NCBI GenBank assembly: GCA_900541465.1
Contig: UQJY01000006.1
Location: 1 to 64,000, forward strand
Direction: 5' to 3'
DNA from: an uncultured Fusobacterium sp.
GTDB lineage: Bacteria > Fusobacteriota > Fusobacteriia > Fusobacteriales > Fusobacteriaceae
DNA length: 64,000 nt
In this document: piece after piece, positions 17,610 to 25,354 of the stretch
How the letters are laid out: every line of letters starts with the position of its first letter
Numbering within the stretch: position 1 is the first letter of the stretch
Translations under genes and position numbers: made by a program
The notes under the pieces: model-generated
The model's input: the letters and a program-made list of their open reading frames with translations, nothing else
Databases searched by the model: none
What the model was told of the DNA's origin: nothing

Positions 17610-18635
17610 ATGATACTGAACATATTAATAATATTAGCAGTTTTTTCTCTCCTTTTTTATATTGTAACTTATCCTTATGATTTTAAACTTGAGAGAAAAT
17701 TAAGAAGAGTGAAAAGTTTTCCTGAAGTTAGTTATGTAAGCAAAGAGGATAAAAGTTTTAACAGATATGATTTTGATAAAATTGACGAGCTTTTAAATAT
17801 TGAAGAGAGATTTTTAAAAAGTGTCCATGTTGACGAGGAGATGAGATATATTCTTGTTACTCCCAAAGGAAAAATAAAAGAGGATACACCCTGCCTTTTT
17901 CTTCTTCATGGAATAAGGGATTACCCGGAGGACTGGATAAACAGAGCATATTTATTAGAAAATTATCTCACTTTAAGAGAGATGAATTTAGTAGATGATA
18001 TAATTTTTATACTTCCTGCTTCTGGTTTTAACGGAGAGAGCTGGTATACAAATTTCTTTAAAGATAAAAATCATAAATATGAAAATTATTTTACAGGGGA
18101 GCTTTATGAAGAAGCCAGAAAAATTTCTCCCAAAGGAAAGATAGGAATAGCAGGTTTTTCTATGGGGGGATACGGAGCATTTAAGCTGGGGCTTATGCAC
18201 CCTGAAAAATATCACGTAATAGGAAGTTTTTCTGGGGCGGTAAGCCTTATAAGAATGAGTGTAAACAGAAGAGTTATGAGGGTGATGAAATATGTTTACA
18301 TTCCAAAATTTTTATTTAATGATTTAGATAAGTCTCTTTTTATCAGAATTTTCAGCTCGTGGGGCTGGAGAATTTTAAAACAGGATCCTTACAGCATAAT
18401 AAAAGTTATAGAAAGTGAAAGATTAAAAGGAAAGAAATTTTATATAAGTGTGGGGGCAGAAGATAAAAAACCTTATCTTATGCTTCAGCAGTGGATAGAT
18501 ATAGTTGGAAGATTAAAAAAATACGGTGTGGATTTTAAAGGATATATTTATAAAGATGAAGTTCATACATGGGAATATATTTCAAAAGATCTTCCAAACT
18601 TTATATGCTATTTTAATCGGGAAATAAAAAAATAA
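17610..18635 (+). CDS. Membrane-anchored esterase-like alpha/beta hydrolase
   Basis: A 341-residue protein of the putative esterase (esterase D/feruloyl-esterase-like, PF00756) group. A hydrophobic N-terminal segment (residues 2-22) looks like a signal anchor, placing the catalytic part outside the cytoplasmic membrane. The nucleophile is Ser184 in GFSMGGYG, the likely acid is the Asp in GAEDKKP, and His319 (EVHTWEY) completes the triad; FLLHGIRD fits the oxyanion region. The substrate is unknown. It follows asnS by 43 bases with no terminator between, so it may be partly co-transcribed. Confidence 0.8.
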   Translation: MILNILIILAVFSLLFYIVTYPYDFKLERKLRRVKSFPEVSYVSKEDKSFNRYDFDKIDELLNIEERFLKSVHVDEEMRYILVTPKGKIKEDTPCLFLLHGIRDYPEDWINRAYLLENYLTLREMNLVDDIIFILPASGFNGESWYTNFFKDKNHKYENYFTGELYEEARKISPKGKIGIAGFSMGGYGAFKLGLMHPEKYHVIGSFSGAVSLIRMSVNRRVMRVMKYVYIPKFLFNDLDKSLFIRIFSSWGWRILKQDPYSIIKVIESERLKGKKFYISVGAEDKKPYLMLQQWIDIVGRLKKYGVDFKGYIYKDEVHTWEYISKDLPNFICYFNREIKK

Positions 18636-18639
18636 AACA

Positions 18640-18668
18640 TTGACTGGACGGTCGTTATATGATATGCT
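18640..18668 (+). promoter_or_regulatory. Promoter of the lipoprotein-GT/deacetylase-OmpV operon
   Basis: TTGACT and TATGCT are spaced by 17 bases. The -35 is embedded in one palindromic operator and a second lies just downstream of the -10, suggesting repression by occlusion. Confidence 0.65.
18641..18654 (+). promoter_or_regulatory. TetR-type operator, copy 1 (imperfect)
   Basis: GACTG-GA-CGGTC has inverted half-sites of the GACYG type around a two-base centre, characteristic of many TetR-family operators. It overlaps the -35 hexamer. Confidence 0.5.
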
Positions 18669-18679
18669 TTCATTGAAAG

Positions 18680-18693
18680 TGACTGTTCAGTCA
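18680..18693 (+). promoter_or_regulatory. TetR-type operator, copy 2 (perfect palindrome)
   Basis: TGACTG-TT-CAGTCA is a perfect six-base inverted repeat. Its centre is 39 bases from that of the imperfect copy, and it should lie at or just after the transcription start. No TetR-family gene is present in the window. Confidence 0.6.
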
Positions 18694-18715
18694 AACTTTT
18701 ATATAGGCGGGAAAA

Positions 18716-19021
18716 ATGAAAAAACATATTTTAACAATTTTTTTATGCACAACATTTTTTTCATGTGTTTCTTTATCATATAACTATAATCAATTTGAAT
18801 TTACAGAGGAGTATAACAAAACTGTAAAATATTTTGACAGAGTTGTGTCATCTCCTATAAAAAAATCAGATTTAAAAAGGCTTAAGAAAAGATTTACTTT
18901 TCTTCGTAATCAGCTTTATAAAAATAATGATAATTATGAACGTTTGAATGAAATAATTGTAAAAACATACAGTGAAAAAATAGAAGAATATCTAATGTTT
19001 GTGGAAGATTTAAGTGATTAA
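18716..19021 (+). CDS. Putative small lipoprotein
   Basis: A 101-residue protein I do not recognise. The N terminus MKKHILTIFLCTTFFSC looks like a lipoprotein signal with the lipid-modified Cys at residue 17; the Phe at -3 is unusual, so this is tentative. The rest is charged and helical, with no known motif. It is the first gene behind the TetR-operator promoter and precedes the glycosyltransferase/deacetylase fusion by 21 bases, suggesting an envelope role. Confidence 0.7.
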   Translation: MKKHILTIFLCTTFFSCVSLSYNYNQFEFTEEYNKTVKYFDRVVSSPIKKSDLKRLKKRFTFLRNQLYKNNDNYERLNEIIVKTYSEKIEEYLMFVEDLSD

Positions 19022-19042
19022 TCTTTGTGAGGCGGAGGAAAA

Positions 19043-20848
19043 ATGAATATACTAATGGCACTTTCTCAGCTGGAAGTGACAGGGGCAGAGGTTTATGCAG
19101 TAAATCTTGCCAATGAACTTATAAAAAGAGGAAACAATGTATATATTGTTTCAGATACTCTTACTAAAAAAACAGAAGCTGAGTATTTTAAAATAGAATT
19201 TAACAAAAGAAAACTTTTGGAGAGAATAGGGCATATAAAAGAACTTTTAAGAATAATAAAAGAAAAGGATATTCATGTGGTTCATGCTCATTCAAGAGCA
19301 TCTTCATGGAGTTCTGGTATAGCATGTAAAATTGCAGGAATTCCTCTTATTACAACTACACATGGAAAACAGCCTGTTCATATGAGCAGAAAAATTATAA
19401 AAGGTTTTGGTGATTATTCCCTTGCTGTGTGTGAAAATGTTTATGAGCAGATGGCAGAGGAGCTTCATTTTAAAAGAGAAAAGATTGAAGTTTTAAGAAA
19501 TCCTGTAAACTGTGAAGAGTATGCTTTTTCTGAAAGGAAAAAAGCAGATGAAAAAGTTGTAGTTTCAATTATAGGAAGACTTTCAGGGCCTAAAGGGGAC
19601 GTTACTTTTGAACTTTTAAAAGAACTTACTAAAAAAGAAAATTATGCTGTTCAAGTTATCGGGGGAAAAGATATTCCTGAAAGATTTGAACAGTTTAAAA
19701 ATAGAGTAAATTTTATGGGATACATAAATAATGTATCTGAAGAAATTTCGAAATCTCATGTGGTTATAGGAGCAGGAAGAGTTGCAGTTGAAGGAATTCT
19801 TTCCGGTGTTCCTGTTATTGCAGTGGGGGAAGCAGAATATATAGGAGCTGTTTCAGAAAAAAATATAGATGAAGCACTGAAAAGCAATTTTGGCGATATA
19901 GGAAATGTCGGCTCTGATGATATAGTAAATGTTTCTTCTGTAAATGAAGATATAGAAAACTCTTTATTAAAAGGAAAAGAAGAACTTTTAAAACTAAGAA
20001 ACATTGTGGAAGAAAATTTTTCTTTCAAAAAAATTGTAGACAGAATAGAAAAAATTTATTCAAAACAGTATGTGCTTAAGAAAAAATATGAAATGCCTGT
20101 AATTATGTATCACAGAGTTGTAGAGGACAAAGAGGAAAATAAAGGAGTCCACGGTACTTATATTACAGTTGAAAAATTTGAAGAGCATATGAAATATCTT
20201 AAGGACAAAGGATTTAAAACTGTGACATTTGAAGATTTAAAAAATGGAAATTACAGACACAGATTTGACAGAGGAAACAAGTGGATAGTTTTAACTTTTG
20301 ACGACGGATATAAAGACAACTATACTCATGCTTTTCCAATATTAAAAAAATATGGTTTCAAAAGTGTGATTTATCTTTTGGGAACTTTAAAATATAATAA
20401 ATGGGATGTTGATAATTCTGAAAATCCAGAGAAAAGATTTCCTCTTATGGACGACAATGAAATTCTTGAAATGCAGGAATATGGAATTGAGTTCGGGGGA
20501 CATTCAATGACTCATTCAAAAATGAGTAAGCTGGACAAAAATACTGCCCGTGAGGAAATTATTGAATCAAAGGCTATTTTAGAAAAGAAACTTGGAAGAA
20601 AATTAAACTGTTTTGCTTACCCTTATGGAGACAGAGATGAGGGAGTGAAAAAATTTGCAGAGGAAGAGGGATATGAATTTGCAGTGGCAACAGACAGCGG
20701 AGATATATCTTTCCAAGAGGACTTATACAATATAAGAAGAATTGGAATTTTCCCCACAAACGGACTTAGAAGCTTTAAGAGAAAGACAAGTGGAAAATAT
20801 AATTTTATAAAATTAAAAAGAGAGCATAGAGCAGCAGGAGGAAAGTAA
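19043..20848 (+). CDS. Fused GT4 glycosyltransferase / polysaccharide deacetylase
   Basis: A 601-residue two-domain protein. Residues 1 to about 340 form a GT-B glycosyltransferase (family 4 pattern: N-terminal GAEVYAVNLANEL, a VHAHS segment, RLSGPKGD and a second-half GVPVIAVGE). From residue 351 (MPVIMYHR) there is a NodB-type deacetylase with TFDDGY (Asp420, Asp421) and HSMTH (His487, His491) supplying the metal ligands, and FAYPYGD. No signal peptide is visible, so both domains appear cytoplasmic, implying sugar transfer and deacetylation before export. Substrates are unknown. It sits between a putative lipoprotein and an outer-membrane protein gene. Confidence 0.88.
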   Translation: MNILMALSQLEVTGAEVYAVNLANELIKRGNNVYIVSDTLTKKTEAEYFKIEFNKRKLLERIGHIKELLRIIKEKDIHVVHAHSRASSWSSGIACKIAGIPLITTTHGKQPVHMSRKIIKGFGDYSLAVCENVYEQMAEELHFKREKIEVLRNPVNCEEYAFSERKKADEKVVVSIIGRLSGPKGDVTFELLKELTKKENYAVQVIGGKDIPERFEQFKNRVNFMGYINNVSEEISKSHVVIGAGRVAVEGILSGVPVIAVGEAEYIGAVSEKNIDEALKSNFGDIGNVGSDDIVNVSSVNEDIENSLLKGKEELLKLRNIVEENFSFKKIVDRIEKIYSKQYVLKKKYEMPVIMYHRVVEDKEENKGVHGTYITVEKFEEHMKYLKDKGFKTVTFEDLKNGNYRHRFDRGNKWIVLTFDDGYKDNYTHAFPILKKYGFKSVIYLLGTLKYNKWDVDNSENPEKRFPLMDDNEILEMQEYGIEFGGHSMTHSKMSKLDKNTAREEIIESKAILEKKLGRKLNCFAYPYGDRDEGVKKFAEEEGYEFAVATDSGDISFQEDLYNIRRIGIFPTNGLRSFKRKTSGKYNFIKLKREHRAAGGK

Positions 20849-21595
20849 ATGAAGAGATTAGCACTTATGTTATGCGGAATAGTTCTTGCAGGACAGGCAG
20901 CTTTTGCAGGAAGCATTGGAATAGGATACGGAGCAACTACAGAACTTTATAAAAGTGATGAAAATGGTTATGTGCTTCCAATGGTAGATTTGGAATATGA
21001 GAATTTTTTTGTAAAAGGAGCTACTGTAAACGGATTTAGCTTCGGATACAATTTGTATCAAGATGATTTCTATACATTGTCACTTTATGTAAAACCATTC
21101 GGCGGATATAAAATGGACGCAGATGACATGAAACACGGTTACAGAAATATTGATGACAGAGAACATAAAGTTATGGGAGGAGCAGAAGTAACTGTTTATA
21201 CAGGAATTTATGATATTGAAATGCTTGCTTCTGTTGATTATGGAAAAGAGGGAGGAAATGTTTTATTCCAGCTTAACAGACCATATTTTGTAAATTCAAA
21301 ACTTACACTAATTCCTTCAGCAAACTTTGTATACTTCAATTCTGATTACATTGATTACTATTTTGGTGTAAGTCACAGTGAAGCTCTAAGAAATTCTGGA
21401 ATAAACAGAAGCTATGAAGGAGACAGTGCTTATACAATAGGTCTTAACTTAACAGGTTCTTACAGACTTACAGACAGCTTCTCTTTAATGGGATTTGCAG
21501 GGGTAAACAGAGTATCAAAAGAGATAAAAAATTCTCCGATAGTTGACGATGATATTATTTACTTTGTAGGAACAGGTATTGTATACACATTCTAA
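20849..21595 (+). CDS. MipA/OmpV-family outer-membrane protein
   Basis: A 248-residue beta-barrel protein. A clear signal peptide (cleavage likely after AAFA, about residue 20) is followed by alternating aromatic/polar strands and a C-terminal Phe, as expected for BAM-assembled barrels. SIGIGYGATTELYKSD.. with VDLEYENFFVKG.. is the OmpV/MipA pattern. MipA in E. coli scaffolds murein enzymes, but the family is diverse. Its ribosome site GGAGGAAAG lies within the last codons of the upstream fusion gene, so the two are co-translated. Confidence 0.82.
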   Translation: MKRLALMLCGIVLAGQAAFAGSIGIGYGATTELYKSDENGYVLPMVDLEYENFFVKGATVNGFSFGYNLYQDDFYTLSLYVKPFGGYKMDADDMKHGYRNIDDREHKVMGGAEVTVYTGIYDIEMLASVDYGKEGGNVLFQLNRPYFVNSKLTLIPSANFVYFNSDYIDYYFGVSHSEALRNSGINRSYEGDSAYTIGLNLTGSYRLTDSFSLMGFAGVNRVSKEIKNSPIVDDDIIYFVGTGIVYTF

Positions 21596-21614
21596 TTTAT
21601 TAAATAAACTTATT

Positions 21615-21648
21615 AAAAAAGGATTGCCGCTTCTGACAATCCTTTTTT
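21615..21648. terminator. Bidirectional terminator between the OmpV gene and metK
   Basis: AAAAAAGGATTG pairs perfectly with CAATCCTTTTTT, giving a T run on both strands. It serves the convergent OmpV operon (plus) and metK (minus). Confidence 0.85.
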
Positions 21649-21659
21649 CTTTTTGTTTA

Positions 21660-22814
21660 TTATTTATTGAAATATCTTTTTAATTCTTCTGCTTTGTTTA
21701 ATTCTTCCCATGGAAGTTTTATATCAGTTCTTCCAATATGACCGAATGCAGCAAGGTCTTGATATTTAAATTCACAGCTTCTTAATTTTAAATCTCTTTC
21801 AATTCCTCTTGGTGTTAAATCGAAAATAGATTTTACAGCATTTTCAAGTTCTATTACATCAACTTTTCCTGTTCCGAATGTTTCAACTTTTACAGATGTA
21901 GGCTCTGCAACTCCGATTGCATAAGAAAGCTGAACTTCACATTTATCAGCAAGGTCTGCAGCAACTATATTTTTTGCAACCCATCTTGCAGCATAAGCAG
22001 CTGAACGGTCAACTTTTGAAGGGTCTTTTCCAGAGAAAGCTCCTCCGCCGTGTCTGAAGTATCCACCGTAAGTATCAACTATAATTTTTCTTCCTGTAAG
22101 TCCTGTATCTCCGTGAGGTCCTCCAATTTCAAATCTTCCTGTCGGATTGATATGAACTTTTTTAACATCGTCAAAGTTTAATTTATATCTTGTAAGAACA
22201 GGTCTTATAACATACTCTTTTACATCGTGGTGAATTTGTTCTTGAGTAACAAAAGGATTATGCTGAACAGATACAACCACAGTATCAACGAACTGAACTT
22301 TTCCATCTCTGTCATAAGCAAGAGTAACTTGAGATTTAGCATCTGGTCTTGCCCAAGAAAGAGTAGAATTTCTAGTAAGTCTTGTAAGTTCAACTAAGAT
22401 TTCTCTTGCAAGAACAAGTGCAAGAGGCATAAGTTCAGGAGTTTCTTTTACAGCTCCTCCGAACATTATTCCCTGGTCTCCGGCTCCTCCAACATCAACA
22501 CCCATTGCAATATCAGGTGACTGAGCATGGATAGCATTTAAAACACCGCAGTCAGAATCAAATCCCATTCCAGGCTTGTATCCTATTTCATCAATTTTTT
22601 TTCTTACGATATCTTGAATATCTACATAAGTTTTTGTAGTGATTTCTCCTCCGACGATAACCTGTCCTGTTGTGCAGAATACTTCGCAGGCAACTCTTGA
22701 ATCAGGGTCATTTGCAAGGCAGGCATCAAGAACAGCATCAGAAATCTGGTCTGAAACTTTATCAGGGTGTCCTGGTGATACGAATTCAGAAGTAAAATAT
22801 GTTAAATTTTCCAT
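21660..22814 (-). CDS. metK: S-adenosylmethionine synthetase
   Basis: Makes S-adenosylmethionine from methionine and ATP. The 384 residues have the family signatures [16 protein letters not shown] (near residue 15), [12 protein letters not shown] (near 115) and [15 protein letters not shown] (near 265). A GGAGG box lies before the ATG, and a SAM-I riboswitch and strong promoter lie upstream, so end-product feedback at transcription is expected. Confidence 0.98.
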   Translation of the reverse strand: MENLTYFTSEFVSPGHPDKVSDQISDAVLDACLANDPDSRVACEVFCTTGQVIVGGEITTKTYVDIQDIVRKKIDEIGYKPGMGFDSDCGVLNAIHAQSPDIAMGVDVGGAGDQGIMFGGAVKETPELMPLALVLAREILVELTRLTRNSTLSWARPDAKSQVTLAYDRDGKVQFVDTVVVSVQHNPFVTQEQIHHDVKEYVIRPVLTRYKLNFDDVKKVHINPTGRFEIGGPHGDTGLTGRKIIVDTYGGYFRHGGGAFSGKDPSKVDRSAAYAARWVAKNIVAADLADKCEVQLSYAIGVAEPTSVKVETFGTGKVDVIELENAVKSIFDLTPRGIERDLKLRSCEFKYQDLAAFGHIGRTDIKLPWEELNKAEELKRYFNK

Positions 22815-22892
22815 TAAAAATCCTCCTCAAAGTAATAAAAAAATTAAATAATAAAATGATAATTAAAATAAATTTAGTTTAGAAATAAAAAA

Positions 22893-23021
22893 TCCCTTTC
22901 ATTTCAAATGAAAGGGAAAATAAAAACTTATTCGTCCTTCCATCTGCTGGAATTAGCACCACACTCATATAAGCAGGTTGCTGAGACTTCACCGGGCCGC
23001 TCCCTCTGTCTCTCTTGATGG
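22893..23021 (-). promoter_or_regulatory. SAM-I (S-box) riboswitch with terminator, controlling metK
   Basis: On the minus strand the S-box core is readable in order: ATCAAGAGAGAC, AGAGGGA, CGGCCC, GGTGAAGTCTC and AGCAACC, closed by a CCATC/GATGG helix (23017-23021 with 22940-22944). The platform ends with a 12-pair terminator stem (22893-22917) and a T run. SAM binding should favour termination before metK. Confidence 0.93.
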
Positions 23022-23030
23022 TTCTCAAAA

Positions 23031-23059
23031 ATTATAATATTAAAGTTGATAAAAGTCAA
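23031..23059 (-). promoter_or_regulatory. Promoter of metK
   Basis: On the minus strand, TTGACT and consensus TATAAT are spaced by 17 bases, placing the transcript start at the beginning of the riboswitch. Confidence 0.8.
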
Positions 23060-23097
23060 TAATAATTTAAAAATTTTTTAAAAAAATATATAAAACG

Positions 23098-23127
23098 TTG
23101 CTTTTTTGGCAGTACATATGATATAAT
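23098..23127 (+). promoter_or_regulatory. Promoter of the rimP-nusA-infB operon
   Basis: TTGCTT, an 18-base spacer and TATAAT, with an extended -10 TGA just before it. It is divergent from the metK promoter about 40 bases away. Confidence 0.65.
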
Positions 23128-23155
23128 TAACATGATAAATCATACTAGTTCGAGA

Positions 23156-23175
23156 AGAGTGGGGCAACCCACTCT
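23156..23175 (+). promoter_or_regulatory. GNRA-capped hairpin in the rimP leader
   Basis: AGAGTGGG and CCCACTCT form a perfect 8-pair stem closed by a GCAA tetraloop, followed by TTTGTTTG. It lies about 45 bases before rimP and could be a weak attenuator or a protein-binding site. nusA operons are often autoregulated. Confidence 0.5.
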
Positions 23176-23219
23176 TTGTTTGTAGAATGAGAAAATGAAA
23201 GAGAGGTGAAAATTTAGTT

Positions 23220-23693
23220 ATGAAAGAAACAGCAGAAGAAAGCATTGTAAAAATTGAAAAAATAGTGTTGCCTGTACTGAAAGAAATGGAACTTGAATTG
23301 GTTGACATTGAATATCTGCAGGAAGGCGGATATTGGTATGTAAGAATTTATATAGAAAAATTAGATGGGGACGTATCTCTTGATGACTGTGCAAAAGTGA
23401 GCATGGCAGTTGAAGATGATATAGACAAGCTGATTGACAAGAAATTCTTTTTGGAAATCTCTTCTCCCGGAGTTGAAAGACCTCTTAAAAGAGAAAAAGA
23501 TTATATAAGATTTACAGGTTCTAAAATAAAAGTAAGTTTAAAACATAAAATAAATGAAAAGAAAAATTTTGAAGGAATATTATCCAAATTTGAAAATGAC
23601 ACAGTATTTTTAATGACAGATAACGAAGAATTGGAAATACCTTTTAAAGAGGTTAGAAAAGCAAACCTTGTTTATGACTTTAAGGATATTTAA
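23220..23693 (+). CDS. rimP: Ribosome maturation factor RimP
   Basis: Small-subunit assembly factor. The 157 residues show the conserved N-terminal VDIEYLQEGGYWYVRIYIEK and the hallmark ISSPGVERPLKREKDYIRFTGSKIKV around residue 85. First gene of the nusA-infB operon, preceded by a GAGAGGTG site and followed by nusA after 21 bases. Confidence 0.95.
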   Translation: MKETAEESIVKIEKIVLPVLKEMELELVDIEYLQEGGYWYVRIYIEKLDGDVSLDDCAKVSMAVEDDIDKLIDKKFFLEISSPGVERPLKREKDYIRFTGSKIKVSLKHKINEKKNFEGILSKFENDTVFLMTDNEELEIPFKEVRKANLVYDFKDI

Positions 23694-23714
23694 TGCCTAT
23701 CGGGAGGAAAATGA

Positions 23715-24818
23715 ATGAGAAGTAAAGACGCAAAAATATTTTTAGAAGCATTGGAAGAACTTGAAAAAGAAAAAGGGATAAGTAAAGAAAGTTTACTTGA
23801 AACAGTTGAGCAGGCTCTTCTTGCTGCTTATAAAAAACATTATGGTGACGAAGAAAAAGTTGAAGTTGAAATTGACAGAGAAACAGGAGAAATCGGGGTA
23901 TACGAAGTAAAAACAGTTGTTGATGATGTTTATGATGCTGCACTTGAAATTTCTGTTGAAGATGCAAGAGAAGTCTCAAAAAGAGCAAAAATCGGAGACC
24001 AAGTAAAAATTGAAGTAAACTGTGAAGAATTCAGAAGAAATGCTATTCAAAACGGAAAACAGATAGTTATTCAAAAAGTAAGAGAAGCTGAAAGACAAAA
24101 CATATACGACAAATTTAAAGTTAAAGAAAAAGATATTATAAATGGAATCATAAGAAGAATAGATGAAAGAAAAAATATCTTTATAGAATTTGACGGGACA
24201 GAAGCTATTCTTCCAATGGCAGAACAGTCACCTGCTGACACATATAGAGTAGGGGAAAGAATTAAAGTTTATGTTGCTGAAGTTGAAAAAACAAACAAAT
24301 TCCCTAAAATAGTAATTTCAAGAAAAAATGAAGGACTTTTAAGAAAATTATTTGAACTTGAAATTCCTGAAATTGCAGAAGGATTAATAGAAATAAAATC
24401 TGTTGCCAGAGAAGCTGGTTCAAGAGCAAAAATAGCTGTATACTCTGCTGATAAAAACATAGATACAGTTGGAGCTTGTATTGGACAGAAAGGTCTTAGA
24501 ATAAAAAATATAGTTGACGAATTAAACGGAGAAAAAATTGATATTGTTGAATGGAAAGAATCAATTGAAGAATTCGTATCAGCTGTTTTAAGCCCTGCAA
24601 AAGTAAACAGTGTAGAACTTTTAGAAGACGGAACAACAACAAGAGTTATTGTTGACCCATCACAGCTTTCACTTGCTATTGGTAAAAATGGTCAAAATGC
24701 AAGACTTGCAGCAAAACTTACAGGAATGAGAGTTGACATTAAAGTTAAAGAAGACTTAAAAAAAGCTGAAGAAGAAGTAAAAGCCGAGGAGCATACAGAA
24801 GAGGAAAATGAAGACTAA
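23715..24818 (+). CDS. nusA: Transcription elongation/antitermination factor NusA
   Basis: RNA-polymerase-associated factor for pausing, termination and antitermination. The 367 residues are the short form: an N-terminal polymerase-binding domain (about 1-130), an S1 domain (about 135-200), and two KH domains, the first with IGQKGLRIKNIVDEL and the second with AIGKNGQNARLAAKLTG. The Proteobacterial C-terminal acidic repeats are missing, as is usual outside that group. The last bases overlap the start of the downstream ylxR/ylxQ gene by 11. Confidence 0.97.
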   Translation: MRSKDAKIFLEALEELEKEKGISKESLLETVEQALLAAYKKHYGDEEKVEVEIDRETGEIGVYEVKTVVDDVYDAALEISVEDAREVSKRAKIGDQVKIEVNCEEFRRNAIQNGKQIVIQKVREAERQNIYDKFKVKEKDIINGIIRRIDERKNIFIEFDGTEAILPMAEQSPADTYRVGERIKVYVAEVEKTNKFPKIVISRKNEGLLRKLFELEIPEIAEGLIEIKSVAREAGSRAKIAVYSADKNIDTVGACIGQKGLRIKNIVDELNGEKIDIVEWKESIEEFVSAVLSPAKVNSVELLEDGTTTRVIVDPSQLSLAIGKNGQNARLAAKLTGMRVDIKVKEDLKKAEEEVKAEEHTEEENED

Positions 24819-25332
24819 TCCCGAAAGAATGTGTGTAATTTGCAGAGAAAAAAAAGATAAGGCCGATTTGTTCAGAATAGTTGAAAAAGATGAAGAGGGA
24901 AAATTCACTCTTGATGAAAAGCAGACAATTCAAAAAAGAGGTCAGTATGTGTGCAAGACACATGAATGCATAAATAGGTTGTCAAAACATAAAAAAATAA
25001 AAGTGGAAATAGAAGATTTACTAAAAATGTTAAACTTACTGAAGAAGGACAGCAAAGACTACCTTAAAATTTTAAGGGCAATGAAAAATTCTCAAGAGCT
25101 TGTTTTTGGAATCAATATGATATTTGATGAAATAGAAAAAGTTCATTTTATCATAATAGCTGAAGATATAAGTGAAAGAAATGATAAACGTATTACAGCA
25201 AAAGCAAAAGAAAAAAATATTCCTTATGTGCATTATGGAAAGAAAAATGAACTTGGAGATATTTTTAACAAAGAGGAAATAAATGTGATTGCTGTTAAAA
25301 ACAAGAAGGTAGCCCGTGGACTTATAGAGTAA
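24808..25332 (+). CDS. Fused YlxR (RnpM) and YlxQ (L7Ae-like) RNA-binding protein
   Basis: A 174-residue protein joining two small RNA-binding families that are separate genes in Bacillus. Residues 1 to about 70 are YlxR (RnpM, reported to bind RNase P RNA): RMCVICREKKDKADLFRIV with the later GRGxYVC-like QKRGQYVCKTHECI. From about residue 80 the sequence is L7Ae/YlxQ-like (..ELVFGINMIFDEIEKVHFIIIAEDIS.., ending with PYVHYGKKNELGDI). It overlaps nusA and lies 22 bases before infB, the same order as nusA-ylxR-ylxQ-infB. Confidence 0.85.
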   Translation: MKTNPERMCVICREKKDKADLFRIVEKDEEGKFTLDEKQTIQKRGQYVCKTHECINRLSKHKKIKVEIEDLLKMLNLLKKDSKDYLKILRAMKNSQELVFGINMIFDEIEKVHFIIIAEDISERNDKRITAKAKEKNIPYVHYGKKNELGDIFNKEEINVIAVKNKKVARGLIE

Positions 25333-25354
25333 GTTAAGGAGGTGCTTAGTTTTA

